A stretch of 64,000 nt of DNA from UBA2387 sp019454665 (GTDB lineage: Bacteria; Armatimonadota; Fimbriimonadia; Fimbriimonadales; Fimbriimonadaceae), in assembly GCA_045862995.1 (NCBI GenBank), contig BTVX01000015.1, forward strand, positions 26,297 through 90,296, in the 5' to 3' direction. Both the position numbers and the translations under genes were made by a program. Below the pieces are notes generated by a model. It saw only the letters and a list, made by a program, of their open reading frames with translations. It was not told where the DNA came from and ran no database searches. Shown here in pieces: positions 17,386 through 25,908 of the stretch (positions within the stretch are counted from its first letter, which is position 1; every line of letters starts with the position of its first letter).

Positions 17386-19281
17386 TTACTCCGCCGGACG
17401 GCTCAGGTAATCCTCGCCCATGATCACCTTCACGATCTTGTTCTGATTGATCTTGTACTTGCGGGCGCGGGGGGCGAGGAAGCAGCAATCCACCGGTTCG
17501 AACGCGAACTCGGGGCCGGAGGGCGTCCAAGTCGCCATCGTCGTCTTCAGCCAGTTGGCGTCGTCGCGGTCGGGCGTGTCCATCTTGAAGTGCGCCCCGC
17601 GCGATTCGTCGCGCACGATCGCGCCGCCAACGATCGCCTTCGACATCTCGATCATGTGCATCATCGAGCGCGTGAACGGGATGGCCTGGTTCGACCAGCC
17701 GCCGCCATCGGTCAGGTCGCACTTCTTGATGCGCTCGCCGAGGTCGTTCAGCCGCTCGCGCGCGGCCAGCAGGTCGCTCTGGAGCCGCCAGATGCCGCAG
17801 TTGTTCCACATCACTTCGGCCAGCTCGGCCTGCAGCGCATAGGGGTTCTCGGGGCCGTTCGAGCGCATCAGGCCCGCATAGAGCGAATCCTGTTCGGCCT
17901 TGGCCGCCGCCAGCGTGGCCGCCAGCGACACCTGGTCCGCAGCCTTTTCCATGCCAGCGAGGTACGCCATGACGCCTTGCGCCGCCAGTTCGCCGCCGGT
18001 CAGGCAGCTCAGCAGCGCGTTCGCGCCGAGCCGGTTCGCGCCGTGGTACTGGTATTCGCACTCGCCCGCCGCGAACAACCCGGGCAGGTTGGTCATCTGG
18101 TTCTTGGCCGACGCGATGTCGAGCGTGTTCTCGTGGCCCTTCTCGTATTGGACCCACAACCCGCCCATGGTGTAGTGAACCGCCGGGTAGATCCGCATGG
18201 GGTTCTCGATGGGGTCCTCGTTCATGAACTTCTCGTAGATCTCGAGAACGCCGCCGAGTTTGTCCCACACCTGCTCCCGGGTCATGCCCTTGTCTTTGAC
18301 CAAGTGGCTGATGTCGAGGAATACCTGTTGTTCGCCGCGAACGCCCTTGCCCATGCGGCACACGCAATAGATCGCGAACGAGACGATGTCGCGCGAGAGC
18401 AGGTTCGCGTAAACCGGGTCGAGGTCTTCGCAGAAGTACCAACGGTCGCTCTCGGGGATGTCCTTGCCGAGCCGCTTGTCCATGGGGTCGCGGGGCGTCC
18501 ACACGCGCCCGCCTTCGCCTCGCACCGATTCGCTCATCAGGCGGCATTTGTCCTCGCCAGGGATGGCCGTCGGGTGGATTTGCACCATCTCGGGGTTGCC
18601 GTAGGTGGCGCCTTGTTGGTAGCAGATGGACACGGGCGAGCCCGTGTTGATGATCGAGTTGGTCGAGCGCCCGAAGATCAGGCCGTTGCCGCCCGTGGCG
18701 ATGACCACGGCATCCGCCGCGAACGACTCGATCTTCATCGTGCGCAGGTCTTGGGCCACGATGCCGCGCACGTTGCCCTCGCCGTCCTTGACCAGCGAAA
18801 GGAAGTCCCAACCCTCGAACTTCTCGACGTCGTGGCTCACCTCCCACCGCCGCACCTGCTCGTCCAGCGCGTAGAGCAACTGTTGGCCCGTGGTGGCGCC
18901 GGCATAGGCGGTGCGGTGCTTGAGCGTGCCGCCGAAGCGGCGAAAGCTCAGAAGTCCTTCGGAGGTGCGGTTGAAGGGCACGCCCATGCGGTCGAGCAGG
19001 TAGATGATGGCGGGCGCGCGCTCGGCCATGCGCATGACGGGCGGCTGGTGGTTCAGGAAGTCGCCGCCGGTGATGGTGTCTTCGAAGTGCAGGTAGGGCG
19101 AATCGCCCTCGCCGCGCAGGTTCACCGCGCCGTTGATGCCGCCTTGGGCGCAGACGCTGTGGCTGCGCTTGACCGGGACGAGGCTGAAGAGTTTGACCTT
19201 GACGCCCGCCTCTGCGAGCTTCATGGTGGTCATGAGTCCGGCCAGTCCTCCGCCGACGACGATGACTTCGCGCTGTGCCAT
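17386..19281 (-). CDS. sdhA: Succinate dehydrogenase/fumarate reductase flavoprotein subunit
   Basis: 631 residues. The FAD-binding VVGGGLAGL opens the protein; SHSVCAQGGIN contains the His expected to carry covalent FAD, and YHGANRLGANALLSC is the family's second FAD/active-site segment. It oxidises succinate to fumarate at the membrane complex II. The length and tail resemble the B-type enzymes of Bacillus, Bacteroidetes and related groups. No sdhB or sdhC is adjacent: a divergent membrane protein lies upstream and a GYF-TM2 gene downstream. Confidence 0.95.
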   Translation of the reverse strand: MAQREVIVVGGGLAGLMTTMKLAEAGVKVKLFSLVPVKRSHSVCAQGGINGAVNLRGEGDSPYLHFEDTITGGDFLNHQPPVMRMAERAPAIIYLLDRMGVPFNRTSEGLLSFRRFGGTLKHRTAYAGATTGQQLLYALDEQVRRWEVSHDVEKFEGWDFLSLVKDGEGNVRGIVAQDLRTMKIESFAADAVVIATGGNGLIFGRSTNSIINTGSPVSICYQQGATYGNPEMVQIHPTAIPGEDKCRLMSESVRGEGGRVWTPRDPMDKRLGKDIPESDRWYFCEDLDPVYANLLSRDIVSFAIYCVCRMGKGVRGEQQVFLDISHLVKDKGMTREQVWDKLGGVLEIYEKFMNEDPIENPMRIYPAVHYTMGGLWVQYEKGHENTLDIASAKNQMTNLPGLFAAGECEYQYHGANRLGANALLSCLTGGELAAQGVMAYLAGMEKAADQVSLAATLAAAKAEQDSLYAGLMRSNGPENPYALQAELAEVMWNNCGIWRLQSDLLAARERLNDLGERIKKCDLTDGGGWSNQAIPFTRSMMHMIEMSKAIVGGAIVRDESRGAHFKMDTPDRDDANWLKTTMATWTPSGPEFAFEPVDCCFLAPRARKYKINQNKIVKVIMGEDYLSRPAE

Positions 19282-19359
19282 GGGGTTACCGCCCTATTCT
19301 ACCGATGCCCGCTGGCAGGAAGGTTGCCCGAAGCTGTGGATGCCATACTCCCCGCAGCG

Positions 19360-20124
19360 ATGCCCAACGAGCCGCGACTGAGCGAAGAGCAGGTCGGCGC
19401 GATTCTGCGCCGAGCCGCCGAGTTGCAGGAAAGCCAGGGCCGACCCGTCGTCGAGTCCGGCGTGGCGACCGCCGACATCCTCAAGATCGGCGCCGAACTC
19501 GGGCTCGATCCGCGATGCCTGCGCCAAGCCATCGAAGAGGCCGCCGCGGGGCTCGAAGCCCCCAAGAAGCGCGGGTTCTGGGGGGCGAGGGCCAAACTCG
19601 ACGTCGAGCGCGTCATCCCCGGCGAACTCACCGACGACGCGTGGCACAGCATCCTCTCCGCCCTGCGGTCCCGCTACAACCGGATGGGCGCCGTTTCCGA
19701 AGTCGCGGGCGCGCACGAATGGGACGGCAAGGGCGATGGCGTGTCGCCCATCCACGTTTCGCTCCGCTCGAAGGATGGGCAGACGCGCGTGAAAGTGCTT
19801 TCCGACACGTCGCCTTCGGCTGTCGTGTTCTGCGCCGTGGCGCTCGCGCCGACCATCATGGCGACCGCCGGTTTGTCCGTGGCGGCCGTGCGCGGATTGG
19901 GGGCGACGCCCTTGGGGGGCTTCGCCGCCGCCGCACTGGGCCTCGTGGGCATCGGCGCGCTCATCGCCAAAGGGCATTCCCTGATCCGCAACCGGCGGCA
20001 AGAGGCGGTTCAGGAGACGCTGGGCACGATCGCCGGAATCCTGGCCGCCGAGGGTGAGGCGACCCAGACGATGGGCTCGCCCCAGACGCAGGAGATCATC
20101 GAGCAACGCCTCAACCAACCGTAG
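19360..20124 (+). CDS. Hypothetical membrane protein
   Basis: 254 residues from ATG 19360, 10 bp after a CATACT -10-like hexamer. The N-terminal 90 residues are helical and soluble (LSEEQVGAILRRAAELQ, DILKIGAELGLD), resembling a SHOCT-like or scaffold N-terminus. A beta-rich middle is followed by two Ala/Gly-rich membrane segments (about 157-205). No firm family. It diverges from sdhA with about 78 bp between the starts. Much longer upstream extensions of this frame are antisense to sdhA and are not real. Confidence 0.65.
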   Translation: MPNEPRLSEEQVGAILRRAAELQESQGRPVVESGVATADILKIGAELGLDPRCLRQAIEEAAAGLEAPKKRGFWGARAKLDVERVIPGELTDDAWHSILSALRSRYNRMGAVSEVAGAHEWDGKGDGVSPIHVSLRSKDGQTRVKVLSDTSPSAVVFCAVALAPTIMATAGLSVAAVRGLGATPLGGFAAAALGLVGIGALIAKGHSLIRNRRQEAVQETLGTIAGILAAEGEATQTMGSPQTQEIIEQRLNQP

Positions 20125-20183
20125 CGATCGCTTTGTTTTCATCGAACTTCTGGGTGTTGCCGGGCGTCAAAACCATCAGAACG

Positions 20184-20519
20184 ATGCGATCGCTTCGGAA
20201 TGAATCCTCCACTCTCGCCGCCAAGCGGTTGGGCGTCGCCGCGCGCAAGAGGCGCAAGGCGCTCCGCGTGCCGCAGGGCCAGTTGGCCGCCATGGCGGGC
20301 TGCTCCGAGTTGTTCGTGCGCGAGCTGGAGCAGGGTAAGCCGACGGTGCGGCTGGACAAGACCCTGGACGTCCTGCGCGTGTTGGGCCTCGAACTGCGGC
20401 TGGTTTCGGGCCGGGGGGTGCTGGTTGTCGACGAGCGACTCTGTGACGCGGCACCCGATGGGCCTAACAATCGCTGTCTGAACGTGTCAGGTGGAATAAT
20501 GCCGGTGATACAGGACTAG
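20184..20519 (+). CDS. HipB-like helix-turn-helix regulator
   Basis: About 111 residues from ATG 20184. A HTH_XRE/Cro-type domain is visible: ARKRRKALRVPQGQLAAMAGCSELFVRELEQGK, then LDKTLDVLRVLGLELRL, the form seen in HipB/y4mF antitoxin-like regulators. No HipA kinase follows; the next gene, 25 bp on, is a DNA C5 methyltransferase. It may therefore act as a controller of the restriction-modification genes, by position only. The last 25 residues are unlike the family and might reflect stop-codon drift. Confidence 0.7.
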   Translation: MRSLRNESSTLAAKRLGVAARKRRKALRVPQGQLAAMAGCSELFVRELEQGKPTVRLDKTLDVLRVLGLELRLVSGRGVLVVDERLCDAAPDGPNNRCLNVSGGIMPVIQD

Positions 20520-20544
20520 CATCTTGGTTTGAAGAAAGAGGTTC

Positions 20545-21780
20545 GTGAGGCATGAGCTTGTGAAGTCGGTTGAGTTGTTCGCGGGCGCGGGAGGACTTGG
20601 GATAGGAATGTCCCAAGCAGGATTCCAGCATCAGCTCGTCGTGGAGTGGGACCACGATGCGTGCGAGACGATCCGAGCGAACCAGCGCCGGAACATCGAG
20701 CCGGTGCTCCACTGGCCCCTTGTCGAAGGCGACGTGCGGAGCGTGGACTTCGCGAGCATGGAGGGCAAGGTGGAGGTGATCAGCGGCGGACCTCCCTGTC
20801 AGCCGTTCTCCCTCGGCGGAAAGCACCGTGGGCACGAGGACGCCCGCAACATGTTCCCAGCCGTGTTCCAGGCGGTGCGCGGGGCTCGGCCGAAGGCGGT
20901 CCTGGTGGAGAACGTAAAGGGCCTCCTGCGCCAGTCCTTCGCCAGCTACTTCGAGTACATCGTGCTCCAACTCACCTACCCCGAGATCATCCGAAGGGGA
21001 GGTGAGGAGTGGACGAACCACATCGCCCGTTTGGAGCAGCACCACACCAGTTTGAAGAAGGAGCACGGCCTGACCTACAACGTCGTGTTCCGGCTCCTCA
21101 ACGCGGCCAACTACGGGGTCCCGCAGCGCCGCGAGCGGGTAATCCTCGTCGGCATCCGATCCGATCTGGAGGCGCACTGGTCGTTCCCCGATCCGACCCA
21201 CTCGCAACTCGCGCTGCTCTACGATCAGTTCGTTTCAGGAGAGTATTGGGAGCGTCACGAGGTAGCAAAGGCCGACCGCCCCGAGCCTCCCCGCAAGCTC
21301 GTGGGTCGCCTGGATCGGTTCGGGAGTGTGCTGCCCCTAATGGACGAGTCACCGTGGCTCACGGTGCGCGACGCCATCCACGATCTACCAGACCCCAGGC
21401 CGAGCATGAACGGGGCGGCGGGGTGTGCCGTCTGGGCGAACCACGTCTTCAACCCAGGTGCCCGCGCATACCCTGGACACACCGGAAGCCCTCTCGACGA
21501 ACCCGCGAAGACACTAAAGGCCGGCGACCACGGTGTCCCAGGGGGGGAGAACATGCTGGCCCATCCGGACGGCGCTGTCCGCTATTTCACGGTCAGGGAG
21601 GCCGCACGGCTTCAGACGTTCCCCGACGAGTATGAGTTCTCGGGCTCCTGGTCCGAGATCATGCGCCAACTTGGGAATGCCGTACCTGTTAGACTGGCTG
21701 CGGTAGTCGCCTCGTCGTTGAAGCAGCATCTTGAAGAGGCGGAACGAGGCCGTACCCGTGAGAATCCTAGAGCCGTATAA
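20545..21780 (+). CDS. DNA (cytosine-5) methyltransferase of a type II R-M system
   Basis: 411 residues from GTG 20545 (a GTG at 20560 is an alternative). Ordered motifs of C5 methyltransferases are present: I FAGAGGLGIG, IV GGPPCQPFS with catalytic Cys85, VI VENVKG, VIII PQRRER and X GNAVP. A variable target-recognition region of about 160 residues separates VIII and X. It modifies a cytosine in the site cut by the overlapping nuclease gene. If specificity follows Eco29kI, that is CCGCGG. It lies directly after a small HTH gene. Confidence 0.93.
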   Translation: MRHELVKSVELFAGAGGLGIGMSQAGFQHQLVVEWDHDACETIRANQRRNIEPVLHWPLVEGDVRSVDFASMEGKVEVISGGPPCQPFSLGGKHRGHEDARNMFPAVFQAVRGARPKAVLVENVKGLLRQSFASYFEYIVLQLTYPEIIRRGGEEWTNHIARLEQHHTSLKKEHGLTYNVVFRLLNAANYGVPQRRERVILVGIRSDLEAHWSFPDPTHSQLALLYDQFVSGEYWERHEVAKADRPEPPRKLVGRLDRFGSVLPLMDESPWLTVRDAIHDLPDPRPSMNGAAGCAVWANHVFNPGARAYPGHTGSPLDEPAKTLKAGDHGVPGGENMLAHPDGAVRYFTVREAARLQTFPDEYEFSGSWSEIMRQLGNAVPVRLAAVVASSLKQHLEEAERGRTRENPRAV

Positions 21781-22474
21781 CCCGCTGGGCGTTGAGAACC
21801 TGGGGATCAGCATCGCCAACGCGCTCCTCAGGCAACCCGCAGAGGCAATGCCTCCCCCCGAGCCATTCATCGCGGCGGGGATCTACGCCATCTACTACCT
21901 GGGAGAGTTCGAGCCCTACCGTCCGATCGCCGACCTCAATCGCGTGGAACGGTACAAGTTGCCGATCTACATCGGGAAGGCCGTCCCCAAAGGCGCACGG
22001 ATCGGGGGCGTCGGCCTGGGAGGTAGCCCTGGACGTGTGCTGTACGACAGGTTGCGTGAGCACGCCGAGTCCATCGAACTGGCCGAGAACCTCAAATTGG
22101 ACGACTTCCGATGCCGCTTCCTCGCCCTTGAGGACATCTGGATCCCTCTGGGAGAAAGCCTATTGATCGAGACGTTTTCTCCCCTCTGGAATCACCCTCT
22201 CTCGGGCTTCGGTAACCACGATCCAGGGTCGGGACGTTACAATCAGCAGCGATCAAAGTGGGACGAGCTGCACGTCGGCCGAGCGTGGGCGCGGAAACTC
22301 CAACCCTACGGCAAGGGCGCGTACGGGAACGCCAACGCAATCGCCCAGGCCCTACTCATCGAGATCGCCCAGCACCTCGCGCGGACGGCAGCACCCCAAG
22401 AGGTGCCGGACGCCATCACCGAGGTCAATATGGCGCGCGAGGTCTCCGATGAGCCCAAGCCAGCCAACGACTGA
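21758..22474 (+). CDS. Eco29kI-like GIY-YIG type II restriction endonuclease
   Basis: 238 residues from GTG 21758, which overlaps the methyltransferase 3' end by 23 bp and has GGAACGAGG upstream; a TTG at 21731 is in frame too. GIYAIYYLG and, about 30 residues later, PIYIGK make the GIY-YIG core; LYDRLREH supplies the Arg and His, LLIETFSPLWN the metal-binding Glu and Asn. This arrangement is that of Eco29kI, one of the few GIY-YIG restriction enzymes, which cuts CCGCGG. The order here is methylase then nuclease. Confidence 0.88.
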   Translation: MRILEPYNPLGVENLGISIANALLRQPAEAMPPPEPFIAAGIYAIYYLGEFEPYRPIADLNRVERYKLPIYIGKAVPKGARIGGVGLGGSPGRVLYDRLREHAESIELAENLKLDDFRCRFLALEDIWIPLGESLLIETFSPLWNHPLSGFGNHDPGSGRYNQQRSKWDELHVGRAWARKLQPYGKGAYGNANAIAQALLIEIAQHLARTAAPQEVPDAITEVNMAREVSDEPKPAND

Positions 22475-22550
22475 GTGCCTGACATCGGCAGAAAAAGCGT
22501 GTTGGGTCCAATGACGCCGAAGGCGTCGGACGTCCCCTACAATGGCGCGC

Positions 22551-22991
22551 ATGGTGCCACGATTCATGGTGATGCTCGCCGCGGCGGCGATGCTGGTGGG
22601 CTGTCAGGGAGGACTGACCCAGGCCAGCCTCGCGGGCAAGTACAAGGGCGAAATGGTCGTCGCCGAGTCGGCGAAAGGTGACGAAAACAATCCGGCCAAG
22701 GCGCTCGCCGACAGCTTCGGTCAGGGCATGGCGTCCAGCATGACGCTCGAACTCAAAGCCGACGGCACGTTCGCGATGACGGCGCTCTTCCTGCCTGTCG
22801 AAGGCAAGTGGACGCTCGAAGGAGACAAGGTCACGCTCAAGCCGGAGAAGGTCACGGGGATGGGCGACAACGCCTCCTTGACCACGGACAGCAACCAGCC
22901 CATGACGCTGAAGGCGACCGAGGGCGGCAAGCTGCTTGAGCCCCTGGACCAGAAGGCCAACGAACCGCAGTTCCGGTTCAAGCGGGAGTAG
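22551..22991 (+). CDS. Small lipoprotein, hypothetical
   Basis: 146 residues from ATG 22551 (an ATG at 22542 overlaps a TACAAT -10-like box and is less likely). A signal peptide ends in the lipobox LVGC, so the mature protein starts with a lipidated Cys. The remainder is a beta-rich domain (KYKGEMVV, TLELKADGTFAMTA, GKWTLEGDKVTL) resembling lipocalin-like or DUF-type domains that bind small ligands. Its 3' end overlaps the convergent MscS gene by 14 bp. Confidence 0.75.
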   Translation: MVPRFMVMLAAAAMLVGCQGGLTQASLAGKYKGEMVVAESAKGDENNPAKALADSFGQGMASSMTLELKADGTFAMTALFLPVEGKWTLEGDKVTLKPEKVTGMGDNASLTTDSNQPMTLKATEGGKLLEPLDQKANEPQFRFKRE

Positions 22992-24603
22992 ACCCGCCCG
23001 CCCCGGCGGGGCCTTGAAACACCACCGTGCGCGTGGGGAAGGCGAACGAGACCCCGTGCTCGGCGGCGAGTTCGAGGATCGCGCGCACGATCTCGCTCCG
23101 CGCCTTGAGCTCGCCATCGTAGTCGGGAACGATCAGGAAGCACTCCAAGAAGATGGAGATGCTGCTGTCCTCCAGACCATAGACGTACACGCGCCGCTTC
23201 TCCGGCGAAACGTCGTCGCGAGCGGCGAGCATGGCATCCACCGCTCGGGCGTACGCCTCCAGCCTCTCGGGCGGCGTGGCGTATTCCAGCCCCAGCGTCG
23301 TCTTGAGCCGCCTCACGCGCCGACGCCCGAAGTTCTCCACGCTGGCCTTGATGAGCGTGCTGTTGGGCAGCGTGATCAGCGAATCGGCGAACGTGCGGAT
23401 GCGCGTGCTGCGCAGGTTGATCTCCTCAACGTTGCCGTCTATGTCGCCGATCCGCACCCAGTCGCCGACGGCGAACGGCATATCGAACAGAATCGTGAAC
23501 GAGCCGAACACGTTCTCGATGCTGTCTTTCGCCGCGAAGGCGACGACCAAGCCGCCGATCCCGAGCCCGGCCACGAGAGCCGTCACGTTGATCCCGAACG
23601 CCGCAAGCGCCACCACCACGGCCACGGCCACGATCCCGATCTGGCAGAGCTTGGCCGCGAACGGGAAGAACAGCTTCTGGGCGCGCTCGCCAAAGCTCTC
23701 GGCGTGCTTCTGGGCGCGGTCGAGCAAAGCGTCCACCACGTACCACGCCGACGACGCCCCGGCGGCGATCATGACCAGCTTGGCCGCGCCGACGAAGAAC
23801 GCCCCGACCCACACCGGGAGGTTGAGGTAGGGCACCACCTCCAGCACGGCGAGAGACGTCAAGACCAAACCGATTTGTCGGGCGAATCCCGTCCGGTGGC
23901 GTTCGGCCAGACCGTGCGGGAACAGGCGGCGCAACGCGCGGAGCGAACCCGCGATGACCCACGCCAACACCCGCGCCAGCACCCAGCCGCCCACCACGAG
24001 GACGGCCAGCCCGATCCACTGGTACACGCGCAAGCCGAGGGCGACGCCACGCAACCCATCGGGGACCTTGCCTTCGAACCACAGGCCGGGGGCGAACTGC
24101 CGTTCGCTGACCGCAGGGCCGTAGACGATCTCCCAATCGCGCACGACGGCCCAAATCTGGGGCAACGCTTCCACGGTTTCGGTCGTGAACCGCCACGCGC
24201 CGTCGGCGCCCGGGCCGATCTCGATGCGCCCAACCGTCTCTCCAGCCGAGGACCGGTACGCACGGTACACGAACGGCGCATCGGTTCGGTCGGGGATTTG
24301 GCCGACGTGGACCAAGGCCGTACGATTGAGGGTTTGGAACAGCAGGTTGGCGCGCAAACGGCCGAGGGTCGGCCGCTCGACGCCGGGAAGCGACGAGAGG
24401 TCCAGGGTCTGGGCTGCAGCGTCCGCGTCGCCGCGGTTCATGGCGTCCAGAAACGTCTGCATGGTCGCCCGGGGGTTGGCCAGTGCTTCCGGCACTTCCA
24501 CGGGCGTCGGCGTCTGGTTGGGAGCCGGCAGTGGAAGCGTTTGAGCCCAAACGCCGGACGCCAAACCGCACCACGCCGCGATGAACCAAACCGCGCGCCT
24601 CAT
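22978..24603 (-). CDS. MscS family mechanosensitive channel with large periplasmic N-terminus
   Basis: 541 residues. A signal peptide and a periplasmic domain of about 150 residues (containing ATMQTFLDAMNRGD) precede several membrane helices. The pore and beta domain are typical MscS: VTALVAGLGIGGLVVAFAAKDSIENVFGSF, then FAVGDWVRIGDIDGNVEEINLRSTRIRT. Such channels release solutes on hypo-osmotic shock. It is monocistronic and starts 20 bp before the stop of the double-GNAT gene, which is upstream on the same strand. Confidence 0.92.
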   Translation of the reverse strand: MRRAVWFIAAWCGLASGVWAQTLPLPAPNQTPTPVEVPEALANPRATMQTFLDAMNRGDADAAAQTLDLSSLPGVERPTLGRLRANLLFQTLNRTALVHVGQIPDRTDAPFVYRAYRSSAGETVGRIEIGPGADGAWRFTTETVEALPQIWAVVRDWEIVYGPAVSERQFAPGLWFEGKVPDGLRGVALGLRVYQWIGLAVLVVGGWVLARVLAWVIAGSLRALRRLFPHGLAERHRTGFARQIGLVLTSLAVLEVVPYLNLPVWVGAFFVGAAKLVMIAAGASSAWYVVDALLDRAQKHAESFGERAQKLFFPFAAKLCQIGIVAVAVVVALAAFGINVTALVAGLGIGGLVVAFAAKDSIENVFGSFTILFDMPFAVGDWVRIGDIDGNVEEINLRSTRIRTFADSLITLPNSTLIKASVENFGRRRVRRLKTTLGLEYATPPERLEAYARAVDAMLAARDDVSPEKRRVYVYGLEDSSISIFLECFLIVPDYDGELKARSEIVRAILELAAEHGVSFAFPTRTVVFQGPAGAGGSTPA

Positions 24604-24622
24604 GCCCTAGACCGTACCCAAA

Positions 24623-25591
24623 TCACTCCGCTGAGCCGAGATCCAGAGCCAAATGCATCCAAGGCGGCATCTGCTTGAACCCGATGGCCTGATTGAGCCG
24701 GAACATGGGGTTGTTCGCGTTGTTGCCCGTCCGCACCAGGGTCACCCCGGCATCTCGAAGCAGCTGCAGCGACTTCACCTTGAGCGCGCGCGCCACGCCT
24801 CGTCCCCGATAGGCGCGCCGCACGCCGGCCAAGCCGACGTCCACGATGGTGGCATCCATCTCCCGGGGCCGCTGCGTGAGCATGCCCACCGGTGTGAGTC
24901 CATCCAGCACCACGGCCACGAGGTGCGCGGGGTAGTCCGGTCGCCCGACGTACTTCGCGTAGTTCTCGAACGTGTCGGGCGTCAGGGGTTCGGGCGAGGG
25001 CACGTCCTGGAACGTCTCGGCATAGAGAGCGTACATCCGCTCGGTCGCCTCGGGGCACCGCTTCCGGTACTCGGCGAGCGTGACGACCTCGAGTCCCTGG
25101 GCTTCGACGGCGGCGATGCACGGCTCCCAGCGCGCCCAGTCCACGGTGCCCACTTCGAGTTCGCTGTCCTCGTCCTGATGGGTTTGGAGAAAGCCCTTGG
25201 AACGCTTGAACGCGTCGTCCACGGGGTGGTCGCCCTCGCTGAACGAGGCCAGCGTGTCGGCCCCGGCCCGACGCGCCTCGGCGACCACGAGTTGAAAGAG
25301 CGCGTCGCGGACGTCGTTGGCTTCGTCCTCGGGGACGACAAACTCCATGTAGAGCTTGCCCGGTCGGTCGCTCCACTTCATCGTGCCGAGCCCGGCATAC
25401 CCGACGGGCCTGCCGCCCCGCCTCGCCAGCCATCGCCGGTGGCCCGAGTCGAGGTGGTGGAGGTCGTCGCGCTTCATCTCGTTCTCGGTCACTGCGAACC
25501 GAGGGTGGGTGGCGTTGTGGATCGCGACGACGACGACGTAGTCGTCGTCGGTCTTCGCGAACGGTTCGAGGGTGATCGGCTCGGCGCTCAT
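24623..25591 (-). CDS. Protein with two GNAT acetyltransferase domains
   Basis: 322 residues from ATG 25591. Two tandem GNAT modules are seen; the C-terminal one has GVRRAYRGRGVARALKVKSLQ, the acetyl-CoA loop (R/Q-x-x-G-x-G/A), and a closing RTGNNANNPMFRLNQAIGFK. The N-terminal module is less canonical and may be non-catalytic. The layout matches bifunctional acetyltransferases similar to mycothiol synthase, but the substrate is unknown. The longer reading from 25915 crosses the intergenic region and is not supported. Confidence 0.85.
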   Translation of the reverse strand: MSAEPITLEPFAKTDDDYVVVVAIHNATHPRFAVTENEMKRDDLHHLDSGHRRWLARRGGRPVGYAGLGTMKWSDRPGKLYMEFVVPEDEANDVRDALFQLVVAEARRAGADTLASFSEGDHPVDDAFKRSKGFLQTHQDEDSELEVGTVDWARWEPCIAAVEAQGLEVVTLAEYRKRCPEATERMYALYAETFQDVPSPEPLTPDTFENYAKYVGRPDYPAHLVAVVLDGLTPVGMLTQRPREMDATIVDVGLAGVRRAYRGRGVARALKVKSLQLLRDAGVTLVRTGNNANNPMFRLNQAIGFKQMPPWMHLALDLGSAE

Positions 25592-25908
25592 GGGGGAGGG
25601 AAGATACCACGGCGTCCTCCCGGTCGCCTCGGCAACGGACCCACGCGTCAATGGTCGGCGCGGCATGAACGAAACATGAACATTCGAAACGCCCCGGAAT
25701 GGCGTATATTGGGTTGGACCGCGCGCGACGCCAGAGACGTGGACTGATTCAGTCATAGGTTGTGTAATATGGAACTCGTGGCGTGGCATTCCTTCGGAAC
25801 GCGTTTTCGGTCTAGAATAGGGCTGTGTCGAACCGTCGGTCGGCGTGTGCTGGCTGACGTCTTTTTTGCATCGCCCTGGGATGCGACCGCAGCGGAAGGA
25901 GCGCAACA
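25592..25908. other. Intergenic region between divergent genes, pilB leader
   Basis: A 317-bp gap. I see a TAGAAT (25813-25818) about 90 bp before pilB as a possible -10 box, and a TATATT-containing stretch (near 25704) that could serve either direction. No tRNA-like or strongly folded element is evident. A good GGAAGGAG ribosome-binding site (25893-25900) precedes pilB. The long leader leaves room for regulation. Confidence 0.4.

Noticed and set aside
17590..19359. Plus-strand open frame opposite sdhA
   Set aside because: It is antisense to sdhA and ends with the real membrane-protein gene, which starts at 19360. The upstream part has no domain.
20184..20519. HipB-HipA toxin-antitoxin system
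   Set aside because: The HipB-like gene is not followed by a HipA kinase; the next gene is a methyltransferase.
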